10,945 nt of DNA from Desulfatitalea sp. (GCA_013041835.1 JABDRH010000163.1:1-10945); one strand, 5' to 3'. Positions 1 to 7,536 are shown, numbered from the stretch's first letter. Notes: a model not told the origin generated them from the sequence alone. A program made the numbers and translations.

Positions 1-561
1 CTTGTGGGGCGCGGTACCGCGCCGATACCCATCGACATGCATGCGCTTGAAAAAGAGCTGGCCGAACTAAAAAAGGCAGTGCTGCAAAAAGAGCGGGCCG
101 CTATGACGGATCGCCTTGCAAAGGGTCAGGAAGCAGGGGCCGATCTGCCTTTCTACGATGCACTCAAGGAGACACCGGACACGCCGGCGGCTCGGCGGAA
201 AAGCGACGCAGCGCCGGTTCGCACCCCGTCACCTCCCAAAGCGGCACCTTCTTCCCGGAAAAAGGCAAATGCGCCCCCCGTCCCACCTGCACCCGCGCCA
301 AGTGCAAACGACATGGCGCAAGACCAGGGGCGTTACGCGATACAAGTGGCGGCGTTCAAGGACAACACAAGCGCGGATCGAATGGTGGCCGCCTTGCGCG
401 CCAAGGGCTACCCTGCCTACCACGTACGCATGCCGGTAAAAGGCAAGGGGATGTGGTTTCGCGTACGCATAGGCGCATTTAAAGATCGTCGCAAGGCCGA
501 CGAAATGCATAAACGCCTTGGCCGGGATCAGATCAAGGGACTGGTGGTCCAAACTCAGTGA
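1..561 (+). CDS. SPOR-domain protein, 5' end outside window
   Basis: The frame is open from the first base, so the gene is probably cut by the window edge; the GTG at base 4 is not a convincing start. What is visible is about 186 residues. A charged, coiled-coil-like stretch (Leu/Glu/Lys rich, roughly residues 12-45) is followed by a Pro/Ala/Lys-rich linker (about 60-105) and a C-terminal SPOR domain (about 109-184, with YAIQVAAFKD, then WFRVRIGAFKD, the two repeats of the fold). SPOR domains bind denuded peptidoglycan glycans, often at the septum; such proteins normally have an N-terminal membrane anchor, which would lie upstream of this window. The stop is 19 bases before gatC, so the two are probably co-transcribed. 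The role in division or envelope is family knowledge; the specific protein is not identified. Confidence 0.85.
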   Translation, partial: LVGRGTAPIPIDMHALEKELAELKKAVLQKERAAMTDRLAKGQEAGADLPFYDALKETPDTPAARRKSDAAPVRTPSPPKAAPSSRKKANAPPVPPAPAPSANDMAQDQGRYAIQVAAFKDNTSADRMVAALRAKGYPAYHVRMPVKGKGMWFRVRIGAFKDRRKADEMHKRLGRDQIKGLVVQTQ

Positions 562-580
562 ACATTGAACGGAGTCGATG

Positions 581-874
581 ATGAAAATCACACCCGAAGA
601 AGTGATGCACGTGGCCGGCCTGGCGCGGCTGCGCTTGGATTCCGATAGGGTGGACAAGGTGGCGCAACAGTTGGCTGATATTTTAACCTATGTAGACACC
701 CTGGCGCAAGTGGACACCCAGGACGTGCCGCCCACGGCCCACGCCACTGCCTTAACCAACGCCTTTCGAGAAGACCAGGTTCGCGATCACCTCCGCCCGG
801 AAGAGGCCCTGGCCAATGCGCCGGCCAAGGAGGGGCTGACGTTCGTGGTGCCCAAGGTCATCGCTTCATCATGA
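581..874 (+). CDS. gatC: Asp-tRNA(Asn)/Glu-tRNA(Gln) amidotransferase subunit C
   Basis: This is a 97-residue protein with typical GatC features: ITPEEVMHVAGLARLRL near the N terminus, a central LADILTYVDTLAQVDT helix, and the PTAH...FREDQV segment leading to a conserved C-terminal VVPKVI. GatC wraps around GatA and stabilises the GatCAB complex that amidates misacylated Glu-tRNA(Gln) or Asp-tRNA(Asn) in the cytoplasm. Two adjacent ATGs exist (578 and 581). The GGAG at 571-574 is 6 bases before the second and only 3 before the first, so 581 is preferred. gatA follows after 51 bases. Length is normal for the family. Confidence 0.95.
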   Translation: MKITPEEVMHVAGLARLRLDSDRVDKVAQQLADILTYVDTLAQVDTQDVPPTAHATALTNAFREDQVRDHLRPEEALANAPAKEGLTFVVPKVIASS

Positions 875-925
875 TAACAAAAAAGATTTCGCCAATGCAA
901 AAACACACAGCAACGGAAACCGATC

Positions 926-2386
926 ATGACGCTGCATACCCTGACCATCACCCGGGCCCATGACCTGCTCAAGGCCAAAACGATTTCTTCGGTAGAGCTC
1001 ACCCAGGCGGTGCTCGACCATATCGCCCGGATGGAACCCCAAGTCCGGGCCTATCTCACCGTGACTCCCGAACATGCCCTGGCACAGGCGCAGGCGGCCG
1101 ATACGGCCATTGCCCGGGGAGAAGTGTCGCCGCTGACCGGTATTCCTTTGGCCATCAAGGATGTGATCTGTACTCACGGCATACGAACGACTTGCGGCTC
1201 CAAGATTTTGGGAAATTTCGTCCCGCCCTATGACGCCTTTGTGATGCAACAGCTCAATAAAATGGGAGCGGTCATGGTGGGCAAATTGAACATGGACGAA
1301 TTTGCCATGGGCTCGACCACTGAACACTCAGCGTTCCACCCCACGAGCAATCCGTGGAACCTTGCGCACATTCCCGGTGGTTCCAGCGGCGGATCGGCTG
1401 CCGCCGTTTCCGCCGACATGTGCCTGGCCGCCCTGGGATCGGATACCGGCGGTTCCATCCGCCAACCCGCCTCCCATTGCGGCGTGGTGGGGCTCAAGCC
1501 CACCTATGGCCGTGTCTCGCGGTTTGGCTTGGTGGCCTTTGCCTCTTCGCTGGATCAGATCGGCCCCTTGGGCAAAACCGTGGCCGACTGCGCGCTGCTG
1601 CTCCAGGCGGTGGCCGGCCACGACCGGGCTGACGCCACCTGCGCACCCCACTCAGTACCCGACTACAGCGTTGCCCTGGGACAGACCGTCAAAGGGCTCA
1701 AAATCGGCATTCCTCAGGCCCACTTCGAAAGTCCGGGTCTGGACCCGAAGGTGGCCGATACTGTGATGCGGGCCGTTAAAGTGCTCGAAGAACTGGGCGC
1801 CCGCACCGTGGCGGTGGAATTGCCTCACACCCAGTATGGGGTGGCCGCATATTACGTGATTGCGCCTTGCGAGGCGAGCTCCAACCTGGCCCGCTATGAC
1901 GGCGTAAAATACGGTCTGCGCGACAGCGCAGCCGATCAACTGCTCGATATGTACCACAACACCCGCTCCGAGGGCTTCGGCGCCGAGGTGCAGCGCCGGG
2001 TGCTGATTGGTACCTACGCCCTTTCGGCGGGCTATTACGATGCCTATTACCGCAAGGCCTCCCAGGTGCGCACCTTGATCATGCGTGATTTCCAAGAGGC
2101 CTTCGCGCAGTGCGACTTGATCGCTTCACCGGTGACGCCCACCCCGGCTCCGGCCATTGGCGCTCATTCGAATGATCCGCTGGCCATGTACATGTCCGAT
2201 GTTTACACGCTACCGGCCAATCTGGCCGGTATCCCCGGCATTTCCGTGCCGTGCGGTTTATCCGCGGATGGGTTGCCCATCGGGCTGCAACTGATGGCCA
2301 GCCATTTTCAGGAAGAGAAGTTGTTGACCGTCGCCCACCACTTCGAGCAAGCCACTGAGTTTCACAAAGCGCGTCCCCCACTATAG
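926..2386 (+). CDS. gatA: Asp-tRNA(Asn)/Glu-tRNA(Gln) amidotransferase subunit A
   Basis: GatA is the amidase subunit that releases ammonia from glutamine and sends it to GatB for transamidation of misacylated tRNA. The 486-residue length fits the family. The amidase signature is complete: Lys78 in PLAIKDV, the cis-Ser region PGGSSGGSAAA (cis-Ser is Ser153), and the nucleophile Ser177 in GSDTGGSIRQPA, i.e. the Ser-cisSer-Lys triad. The C-terminal region keeps the NLAGIPGISVPCG and LPIGLQLM motifs usual in GatA. The ribosome site is weak (CGGA at 914-917). The partner gatB is not in this window, so it must lie elsewhere if the complex is functional. gatC lies upstream; the next small gene starts 17 bases after the stop. 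Confidence 0.97.
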   Translation: MTLHTLTITRAHDLLKAKTISSVELTQAVLDHIARMEPQVRAYLTVTPEHALAQAQAADTAIARGEVSPLTGIPLAIKDVICTHGIRTTCGSKILGNFVPPYDAFVMQQLNKMGAVMVGKLNMDEFAMGSTTEHSAFHPTSNPWNLAHIPGGSSGGSAAAVSADMCLAALGSDTGGSIRQPASHCGVVGLKPTYGRVSRFGLVAFASSLDQIGPLGKTVADCALLLQAVAGHDRADATCAPHSVPDYSVALGQTVKGLKIGIPQAHFESPGLDPKVADTVMRAVKVLEELGARTVAVELPHTQYGVAAYYVIAPCEASSNLARYDGVKYGLRDSAADQLLDMYHNTRSEGFGAEVQRRVLIGTYALSAGYYDAYYRKASQVRTLIMRDFQEAFAQCDLIASPVTPTPAPAIGAHSNDPLAMYMSDVYTLPANLAGIPGISVPCGLSADGLPIGLQLMASHFQEEKLLTVAHHFEQATEFHKARPPL

Positions 2387-2403
2387 CTGCAAAGGAGAGC
2401 GAC

Positions 2404-2589
2404 ATGTCTATCCGGCCTGAAGGCGAAAATCTGCGCAACGCCGTCAAATGGTTCAGTGCCGAACGCCAGGCGGATCCGGCCAAACCGATTCACAAACTGC
2501 TGGATGAAGCGTGTCTGACCTTCAACCTGACGCCGGCCGAATCTGCCTATCTGGAACAATTGACCCAAGGGAAAAAGCAAGCGTATTGA
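2404..2589 (+). CDS. Unrecognised 61-residue protein between gatA and mutL
   Basis: I do not recognise a family. A strong ribosome site (AAAGGAGAG, 2391-2399) precedes the ATG, and the gene is tightly packed: 17 bases after gatA, with its stop 3 bases before mutL. The protein is soluble and charged, with no signal peptide or membrane segment. It has an N-terminal stretch PEGENLRNAVKWFSAER, a short linker, then two likely helices (HKLLDEACLTFNLT and PAESAYLEQLTQGK). The pattern suggests a small helical domain. Spacing and a good ribosome site argue that it is a real gene translated with gatA and mutL. No function is proposed. Confidence 0.8.
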   Translation: MSIRPEGENLRNAVKWFSAERQADPAKPIHKLLDEACLTFNLTPAESAYLEQLTQGKKQAY

Positions 2590-2592
2590 CAC

Positions 2593-4413
2593 ATGCCCCG
2601 CATCCGTATCCTGCCCGACATTCTGGCCAACAAGATCGCCGCCGGAGAAGTGGTCGAGCGACCCGCTTCGGTGGTCAAGGAGTTGGTGGAAAACGCGTTG
2701 GATGCCGGCAGCGACCGCATCACCATTGAAGTTGAAAACGGTGGCCGCGATTTGATCCAGGTCTCCGACAACGGAACAGGCATGGGACGCGACGACGCCC
2801 TGCTGGCCCTGGAACGTTTCGCCACCAGCAAGCTTCACACCGACGAAGACCTGATCGCCATCCGCACCCTGGGGTTCCGGGGCGAAGCCCTGCCCAGCAT
2901 GGCCGCCGTCTCTCATTTGACCCTTGTCACCCGCACGGCTGACAGCGAAAGCGGCGTGGAGGTGCACGTCAAAGGGGGCAAAATCGAGCGGGTCATCGAC
3001 ACCGGCGCCCCGAAAGGCACCCTGATTCGGGTAAAACATCTCTTTTTCAATACCCCCGCGCGGCGCAAATTTCTCAAAACCACGGTCACTGAAATGGCTC
3101 ATATCGGTGATGCGGTGGCCGGTATGGCCCTGGGATATTCAACGGTTTTTTTCAAACTGGTGCACAACGGCAAAACGGTCAAGCAATGGCCCCGCATGAA
3201 CGATGCCGCCGAACGGGCCGCCGATGTGCTGGGCCACATTGCGTCGGGTGACCTCATACAGGTTGTGGCCGATGAAGGCCCCGTCACGCTGAAAGGCTAC
3301 CTGGCACCGGCCCGTCTGGCGCGCAGTACCTCGCGCGGCACTTACCTGTTTGTCAACGGACGTCGGGTGCGCGACCGCACTATCCAGCACGCCCTGTTCG
3401 AGGGCTTTCACGGTCGCCTGATGCGCGGCCGGTTTCCCCTGGCCGTGCTCTTTCTCGCCGTGCCGTACGACCAGGTGGATGTCAATGTGCACCCTACCAA
3501 ACACGAAATCCGCTTTGCCGATCAGCGCCGCATCCACCGCATGGTGCAGCAGGCGGTGGGCGCCGCCTTGGCCCGGGCCGAACACCGGCCACGACACTCG
3601 GAGACAACAACCGCTGCCACGGTGCCGGAACATCATGTGGCTGAATCGGCGGCGCCTTATGTGGCGCAACACACCGGAGAAAAAAACTGGGATGCACCAC
3701 AGGCCCATCGGGCACCATCCCCTTTGGCAACATTCCCATCACCGGATCAGATGCTGCCCAAGGCGGCCAACCCCATGGCGCAAAAACGCCCGCCGACACC
3801 GACACCCGATCAGGCCGCCCTATGGCAGAGCCACGGCTTTGCCGACCTGACGGTCATCGGCCAGTTTCGGGGGACCTACATCATTTGCCAGGATGGGGAT
3901 GACCTGATTCTCATCGACCAGCACGCGGCCCACGAGCGTATCGTTTACGAACAACTCGGCCGGCGCAAGGGCCGGATCGAATCCCAGCAATTGCTTGTGC
4001 CTGAAACCATGGAACTTGGCTTCAGCGAAGCCCGCATGCTTGAACAGCTCATCACCGACCTGGATCAGATGGGCCTGGAAATCGAACCTTTCGGCGGCAC
4101 CACCTTCGTGGTCAAAGCCATACCCACTGTGCTCGATGATCAGAACGCCGAGCGCCTGGTGCGCGACCTGGTGGAACGTAGCCTGGAGATCGGCATGGAT
4201 GCCGGCACCGAGCGGATTCTCGACGCCTGCCGCGCCGTCATGGCCTGTCACAACGCCGTGCGCGCCAATCAACGTCTGGTCAAGGACCAAATGCATCAGA
4301 TGCTCAACCAACTGGACCAGTGCGACACCCCCTCCCACTGCCCCCACGGCCGCCCCACCTGGGTGCGCTGGACCCGACGCGATTTGGAAAAGGCGTTCGG
4401 TCGTACGGGGTAA
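2593..4413 (+). CDS. mutL: DNA mismatch repair protein MutL, endonuclease type
   Basis: This is a 606-residue GHKL ATPase of mismatch repair. N-terminal motifs are intact: ELVENALDAG (Glu33/Asn34 Mg-ATP region), DNGTGM (59-64), ATSK (77-80) and GFRGEAL (94-100). A variable Pro/His-rich linker (about 330-410) leads to the C-terminal dimerisation/nuclease domain. That domain has DQHAAHERIVYE at 442-453, matching the metal-binding DQHA(X)2E(X)4E motif, plus ACR (545-547) and CPHGRP (583-588). These mark a nicking MutL, as in organisms without MutH methyl-directed repair, unlike E. coli MutL. The ATG follows the 61-residue gene after 3 bases, so translational coupling is likely. No clear terminator follows; a 10-base palindrome CCAAATTTGG lies at 4422-4431. 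Confidence 0.97.
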   Translation: MPRIRILPDILANKIAAGEVVERPASVVKELVENALDAGSDRITIEVENGGRDLIQVSDNGTGMGRDDALLALERFATSKLHTDEDLIAIRTLGFRGEALPSMAAVSHLTLVTRTADSESGVEVHVKGGKIERVIDTGAPKGTLIRVKHLFFNTPARRKFLKTTVTEMAHIGDAVAGMALGYSTVFFKLVHNGKTVKQWPRMNDAAERAADVLGHIASGDLIQVVADEGPVTLKGYLAPARLARSTSRGTYLFVNGRRVRDRTIQHALFEGFHGRLMRGRFPLAVLFLAVPYDQVDVNVHPTKHEIRFADQRRIHRMVQQAVGAALARAEHRPRHSETTTAATVPEHHVAESAAPYVAQHTGEKNWDAPQAHRAPSPLATFPSPDQMLPKAANPMAQKRPPTPTPDQAALWQSHGFADLTVIGQFRGTYIICQDGDDLILIDQHAAHERIVYEQLGRRKGRIESQQLLVPETMELGFSEARMLEQLITDLDQMGLEIEPFGGTTFVVKAIPTVLDDQNAERLVRDLVERSLEIGMDAGTERILDACRAVMACHNAVRANQRLVKDQMHQMLNQLDQCDTPSHCPHGRPTWVRWTRRDLEKAFGRTG

Positions 4414-4462
4414 ACCTAAAACCAAATTTGGCTGCCACATACCGTGAGTGGATGCCTCCAGT

Positions 4463-4548
4463 CTATCCTTTCACCACCCCTATCGGTCGCAACCGGGTCA
4501 ACGGCCTGATCAGATCCCGTTCGGCGGCAATCACGGCATCGATATCTA
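4463..4548 (-). pseudogene. rtcB: Remnant of rtcB: C-terminal tail only
   Basis: Read on the minus strand, the bases directly after the rtcA stop encode, in a different frame, DIDAVIAAERDLIRP, then LTR, then LRPIGVVKG and a stop (TAG at 4465-4463). RtcB-family RNA ligases end in a segment of the form DIDAVMAAQ.DLV...HxLxxxxxVKG (recalled from E. coli RtcB and relatives), with the terminal VKG characteristic. Only about the last 27 codons are present; the catalytic core with its Mn-binding Cys/His residues and the guanylylated His is absent. The frame can be extended back to an ATG at 4567-4565, giving a 34-codon reading frame overlapping the end of rtcA, but there is no separate ribosome site. 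Best read as a deletion scar of an rtcA-rtcB operon. A functional micropeptide is possible but unsupported. Confidence 0.72.
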
Positions 4549-5559
4549 TTAGATTACAATCTTCCATTGCTCAGAGCCCACCTGCTGTATATCGATGTTT
4601 ACGTCCAGAAATGACCTGATGATATCCACATTGGTCCTGGTGTGCAGGCTGGGGGAAAGTGTCAGGTAGCTGCCGCCGCCGGCTATCGCCATTGGGACAA
4701 GCAATTGATCCGCCAGAAATCTGCCCACCGGTACATCGGCTGCGAGATATTCCTGGGCCTGTTTTACTGCTCTTTTGGCCACATTTTCGGCTGATACACC
4801 ACGCTCGCCAAAACCGGTAAAAACTTCGGTTATCGTATCGCTTTCGACTTCGATGGTGAGCACATTACCCGGCCCATTGGCGTTGTCAACCGCAACGGCT
4901 TTTAAGCGTGACGGGTCCCATTCCATCTCCTTTCGCACGACCTTTAATTCACGTTGAGCGATATTCAACGGAAGGTTGGCCACCTTGGCGACGGCTTGGC
5001 CGTGAATGATCTCCCCCCGTCTGTTCAACCTGATCTTTTTAAGTGATGCCGGTTCAATGGCGACGATGAAACGTCCTCCACCCGCCGGGTAAAATCCGGG
5101 TTTTTCAAGACCGGCAGACACCGTGGGCCCCATTCGGTTTATGAGCGCCAAAAAGGAACGCTTTAGAAAATCAAATGGCGGCGCAAATGGATTGTGGGTC
5201 CCGCCTTCCAGTATCAGTTCCGATGGCCCGTCGGACATGATCAAAGCCGGGAGAATGGTCTGTAAAACCAAGGTGCAGCTACCCGCCGTTCCGACGGCAA
5301 AGTGGTATTTGCCGCTTTTGAGTATCCGCGGATGGAAGCTGAATCGTTGTGAGCCAATAGTGTTGCCGTCAACGTCGGCATCGCCGACCGCCTTGGCAGC
5401 GTTGACGGCCGTCAGATGCTGCCGCATCAATCCCGGTTTTCTTCTGCCGGAACGGATATTTTCAATGCGAAACGGTTGTCCCGTCACCAGGGACAAGGCA
5501 AGAGCGGTGCGTAGGATCTGTCCGCCGCCTTCACCGTGGGAACCATCGATAACTATCAT
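4549..5559 (-). CDS. rtcA: RNA 3'-terminal phosphate cyclase
   Basis: This is a 336-residue RtcA, which uses ATP to turn RNA 3'-phosphate ends into 2',3'-cyclic phosphates through a covalent enzyme-AMP intermediate. The N-terminal GSHGEGGGQILRTALALS signature, the HLTAVNAAK region and the SGRRKPGL loop are present. The C-terminal part has FLADQLLVPMA followed by SLHTRTNV, whose His306 aligns with the adenylylated His of E. coli RtcA (His309). FYPAGGGRF in the middle is also typical. Length matches the family and no frame damage is seen. The ribosome site is AAAGGCGAG, about 7 bases before the ATG. It is divergent from rtcR, and the rtcB partner is reduced to a tail just downstream, so the cyclase may act without a local ligase. 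No -24/-12 promoter was found upstream. Confidence 0.96.
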   Translation of the reverse strand: MIVIDGSHGEGGGQILRTALALSLVTGQPFRIENIRSGRRKPGLMRQHLTAVNAAKAVGDADVDGNTIGSQRFSFHPRILKSGKYHFAVGTAGSCTLVLQTILPALIMSDGPSELILEGGTHNPFAPPFDFLKRSFLALINRMGPTVSAGLEKPGFYPAGGGRFIVAIEPASLKKIRLNRRGEIIHGQAVAKVANLPLNIAQRELKVVRKEMEWDPSRLKAVAVDNANGPGNVLTIEVESDTITEVFTGFGERGVSAENVAKRAVKQAQEYLAADVPVGRFLADQLLVPMAIAGGGSYLTLSPSLHTRTNVDIIRSFLDVNIDIQQVGSEQWKIVI

Positions 5560-5580
5560 TCTGACTCGCCTTTCTGGTGG

Positions 5581-5617
5581 ATACCCTCCCCAGGGTATGA
5601 ATTGGCCTCTGGGGAGG
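5581..5617 (-). promoter_or_regulatory. Two mutually exclusive hairpins in the rtcA leader
   Basis: Two perfect inverted repeats overlap 22-58 bases before the rtcA start. One pairs 5585-5593 (CCTCCCCAG on the plus strand) with 5609-5617 (CTGGGGAGG), 9 bp with a 15-base loop. The other pairs 5581-5587 (ATACCCT) with 5592-5598 (AGGGTAT), 7 bp with a 4-base loop. They share 5585-5593 so cannot both form. Neither is followed by a T run on the minus strand, so a simple terminator is unlikely. It could be an RNA switch controlling the nearby ribosome site or a protein operator. The pairing is seen; the role is inference. Confidence 0.5.
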
Positions 5618-5750
5618 ATTTGAAGACACTTTTACAATAAATTATGGCCTGCGCCGCTGGCCCGGCGGGTATCAGCTATAAAAGAGCAAACCCCTGAAAA
5701 CAAACCCTTGAAAATAAAGGTTTTTGTCTTATCCGGTCGTTATGGATGCC

Positions 5751-5779
5751 TTGACAGCCGACGGCACATCAAGTATGAA
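5751..5779 (+). promoter_or_regulatory. Sigma-70-type promoter for rtcR
   Basis: A perfect TTGACA (-35, 5751-5756) is followed after 17 bases by TATGAA (5774-5779, 4 of 6 to the -10 consensus). Transcription would begin near 5786, giving a leader of about 26 bases with a 14-base AT palindrome (5788-5801) and then the AGGA ribosome site (5801-5804). This agrees with rtcR translation beginning near 5812. Confidence 0.55.
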
Positions 5780-5811
5780 TTAGATAATTTTATATATAAA
5801 AGGAAATATAT

Positions 5812-7403
5812 ATCAATAAAACGGTTGTCATCGGTCTGCTCGGCCCTATTCTTGATGTGGGCAAACACGCCACCCGCTGGGAACGCTGGCGGCCCAGTGT
5901 TGCCATATGCCAGCATGAAGACCTGTTGGTGAGTCGGTTTGACCTGCTGTATCAAAAACCCTTTGAATCGCTTCAAGTACGCATCGCCAAAGATATCCGG
6001 TACGTTTCGCCCGAAACCGAAGTGGTGACCCATCAGGTCGATTTTGCTGACCCCTGGGACTTTGAAGAGGTCTATGGGGCCTTGCACGATTTCGCCAAAT
6101 CGTACCCCTTTGATCCGGGCAATGAGACGTATCTGATTCACATCACAACCGGGACCCATGTAGCCCAGATATGTCTTTTCCTGCTGACGGAATCCAACTA
6201 TCTACCTGGGAAACTGCTTCAGGCCAGCCCGCCGCTGAGGAAAAAAAAGGAGGCAGCGTTCAAGGTGAATACCGCATTATCGATCTGGATCTTTCCAGGT
6301 ATGACCGAATCGCCATGCGCTTCAGACAGGAGACGCATGATGACATCTCCTTTTTAAAGTCAGGCATCGAAACTCGGAACCTGTCGTTCAACCAGCTCAT
6401 CGAGCAAATCGAACGTGTGGCCGTCAATTCCGTTGAGCCTGTCTTGCTCACCGGACCCACGGGAGCAGGTAAATCCAATTTGGCCCGACGGATTTATGAG
6501 CTGAAACGGACGCGACGACAACTCAAGGGGGAGTTTGTAGAAGTAAACTGTGCCACCCTCCATGGAACAGCCGCCATGTCGGCCCTCTTCGGACACAAAA
6601 AGGGCGCTTTTACCGGCGCGATAGGCGACCGGCAGGGGTTGCTTCGCAGGGCGGACGGCGGCATGCTCTTTCTGGATGAAATCGGGGAATTGGGAATTGA
6701 CGAACAATCCATGTTGTTGCGCGCTGTGGAGGAGAAACGATTCCTGCCCATGGGATCCGATAAAGAGACCCAAAGCAATTTTCAGCTCATCTGCGGCACA
6801 AACCGCGATCTGATGGTGAGTGTAAAAAGCGGCCGTTTCAGGGAAGATCTTCTCTCACGCATCAATCTGTGGACTTTCGCAATGCCTGGCCTAATGCATC
6901 GGCCTGAAGATATCGAGCCCAATCTAAAATATGAGCTGGATCGCTACGCAGAAAAGTGTGGTGCCCGGATCACCTTCAACAAAGAGGCCCAGCGCAGATT
7001 TTTAACATTCGCCATCTCGTCCGAAGCTTTGTGGGCCGCCAACTTCAGAGACCTGAATGGTGCCGTGACCCGAATGGCTACGCTTGCGCCAGGCGGCAGA
7101 ATAACCATTGCGGTAGTAGAAGAAGAGATCCTGAGATTGAAATCATCATGGCATGCAGCGAGGACCGGCAGCAATATGGCGATTTTATCGGAAATCATGG
7201 GAGAAGAGCGTGTCGCAAAGCTGGATCGATTCGAACGTGCCCAGCTTGCCGACGTACTCACTGTCTGTCGCACATCCAAAACCATATCAGACGCCGGCCG
7301 AAGATTGTTTGCCGTCTCTCGAACGCAAAAAACAAAAGCAAACGATGCCGACCGCCTCAGAAAATATTTAAAAAAATATGATATTCATTGGAATGATTTC
7401 TAG
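5812..7403 (+). pseudogene. rtcR: RtcR, sigma-54 activator of rtc genes; split frame, ATC in start position
   Basis: RtcR senses RNA-repair signals through an N-terminal CARF-type domain and activates sigma-54 promoters of rtc genes. Part 1 (5812 to about 6249) encodes the sensor: KTVVIGLLG, RWERWRPSVA, VSPETEVV, DPWDFEEVYGALHDFA and LIHITTGTHVAQIC. Part 2, in the -1 frame up to 7403, encodes IIDLDLSRYD, Walker A GPTGAGKS (Lys at 6471), GAFTGA (6603-6620), Walker B MLFLDE, and the C-terminal DNA-binding region ending NDADRLRKYLKKYDIHW. The frames meet at eight A (6241-6248). Joined by a -1 shift the product is about 530 residues, near the E. coli length. AGGA is 7 bases before ATC at 5812, where the family starts with Met; no in-frame ATG lies upstream (stop at 5797), and the first later alternative is GTG at 5857, which would cut into the sensor. 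No other stop interrupts either part. It may be a fresh pseudogene, a sequencing error, or a recoded gene. Confidence 0.85.
6241..6249 (+). other. A AAA AAG slippery heptamer at the rtcR frame junction
   Basis: Eight A followed by G. In the upstream rtcR frame the codons are AGG AAA AAA AAG, so 6243-6249 reads as A AAA AAG in exactly the phase of a -1 slippery site, the same heptamer used in E. coli dnaX. A -1 slip gives ...RKKK then GGSVQGEYRIIDLDL, restoring the RtcR family sequence. AAGGAGG (6247-6253) is a Shine-Dalgarno-like string overlapping the site. A run of eight A is also prone to RNA polymerase slippage and to homopolymer sequencing errors. Confidence 0.6.
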
Positions 7404-7466
7404 CTGGCAATGGTTCTAAGGGCGCAGGAAAGAAATAATAAATTTACATTTTTAGGTGTTGCGGCG

Positions 7467-7536
7467 CTCACCCGGCAAGGCACAAAAATTAAAGAATATC
7501 GAGATGTTTTGTATTTTTATAACGCAGCCGGGTGAG
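7467..7536. repeat. Long inverted repeat between convergent rtcR and the 84-residue gene
   Basis: A perfect 10-bp inverted repeat, CTCACCCGGC (7467-7476) and GCCGGGTGAG (7527-7536), encloses 50 bases. Inside it a second pair, AAAAAT (7484-7489) with ATTTTT (7513-7518), can extend the structure across an unequal internal loop. GGCGC also occurs on both flanks (7463-7467 and 7544-7548). Neither side has a T run, so it is not a standard intrinsic terminator. It could be a small non-autonomous repeat element, a structured RNA, or a transcription barrier between convergent genes. No transposase or target duplication was recognised. Confidence 0.5.

Noticed and set aside
4..561. GTG at base 4 as the real start of the SPOR protein.
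   Set aside because: The frame is open to the window edge and SPOR proteins normally have a membrane anchor that is missing here, so the gene is treated as truncated by the window.
869..1327. Long minus-strand open frames inside gatA, mutL and the sigma-54 activators.
   Set aside because: They are shadows of high-GC coding sequence opposite confidently identified genes and have no family resemblance or ribosome sites.
5560..5811. A sigma-54 promoter for rtcA, expected from the RtcR neighbour.
   Set aside because: Scanning the minus strand for GG-N10-GC with any TGGCA or TTGC context gave no acceptable match.
5812..6249. CARF-type sensor as a sign of a CRISPR-Cas system.
   Set aside because: The whole protein matches RtcR, whose sensor is CARF-like by descent; no repeats, spacers or cas genes are present.
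6283..6300. Seven-pair hairpin (CTGGA/TCCAG core) after the rtcR slippery site as a frameshift stimulator.
   Set aside because: It starts about 33 bases after the heptamer, further than the usual 5-9 bases, and encodes the conserved IDLDLSRYD motif, so the pairing is probably incidental.
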